Origin: Echinococcus granulosus
Lineage: Eukaryota > Platyhelminthes > Cestoda > Cyclophyllidea > Taeniidae
NCBI RefSeq assembly: GCF_000524195.1
Contig: NW_020170421.1
Coordinates: forward strand, 196,500 to 260,499
Reading direction: 5' to 3'
Length of the DNA: 64,000 nucleotides
Shown here: in pieces, positions 63,977 to 64,000 of the stretch
Position numbering within the stretch: position 1 is the first letter of the stretch
Layout: every line of letters begins with the position of its first letter
The notes under the pieces: model-generated
What the model saw: only the letters and a program-made list of their open reading frames with translations
The model's database searches: none
Told to the model about the DNA's origin: nothing
Program-made: the position numbers and the translations under genes

Positions 63977-64000
63977 CTGAAAGGTGGAAATGGAGGTGGC

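Noticed and set aside
1..64000. Spliced-leader RNA gene or operon arrangement, which flatworms can have
   Set aside because: No sequence resembling a known flatworm spliced leader was noticed, and same-strand neighbours are about 480 bp or more apart, too far for typical flatworm polycistrons.

Overview
The window is eukaryotic nuclear DNA. Every confident gene but one is broken by GT-AG introns, and the exons match metazoan protein families. Introns range from about 35 nt to more than 3 kb. Gene density is roughly one gene per 8 kb, and a miniature LTR retrotransposon family is scattered through introns and spacers. Together these suggest a flatworm, most likely a tapeworm (cestode, perhaps taeniid). 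The phylum is an inference from architecture and memory; no species marker is present. Two runs of 100 N (29706-29805 and 43562-43661) are assembly gaps.

Layout. The left part holds three genes on the + strand: the last two exons of a GGT7-type gamma-glutamyltransferase-like gene (972-1989), a NOM1 (nucleolar MIF4G-domain) gene (4150-8614) and a WDR44 (Rab11-binding WD40) gene (9097-24560). A small three-exon FAM136A gene follows (26359-27896). On the - strand are a nine-exon coiled-coil gene of CCDC181 type (36892-29298, one exon partly in a gap) and a two-exon cytochrome c oxidase subunit Va gene (39664-39044). An intronless mevalonate kinase gene lies head to head with COX5A (40497-41651, +). 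The right end holds the C-terminal five exons of a RALGAPB gene (63976-56839, -), whose 5' part lies beyond the window.

About 41.7-56.8 kb is gene-poor. It contains several copies of the miniature LTR element and no family I recognise. The element has LTRs of about 190-210 bp, a primer-binding-like site starting TGGTGGCAGCG, about 690 bp of non-coding interior, a purine tract and a second LTR. Four long copies, one truncated copy and four solo LTRs are visible. The intronic ones all lie antisense to their host gene.

The genes are unrelated housekeeping and cell-biology genes: ribosome biogenesis, Rab11 trafficking, mitochondrial intermembrane space, respiratory chain, isoprenoid synthesis, Ral signalling and probably microtubule or cilium. 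There is no operon logic. Exon models were built by hand from splice sites, reading phase and remembered family sequences, and nearly all junctions agree in phase.
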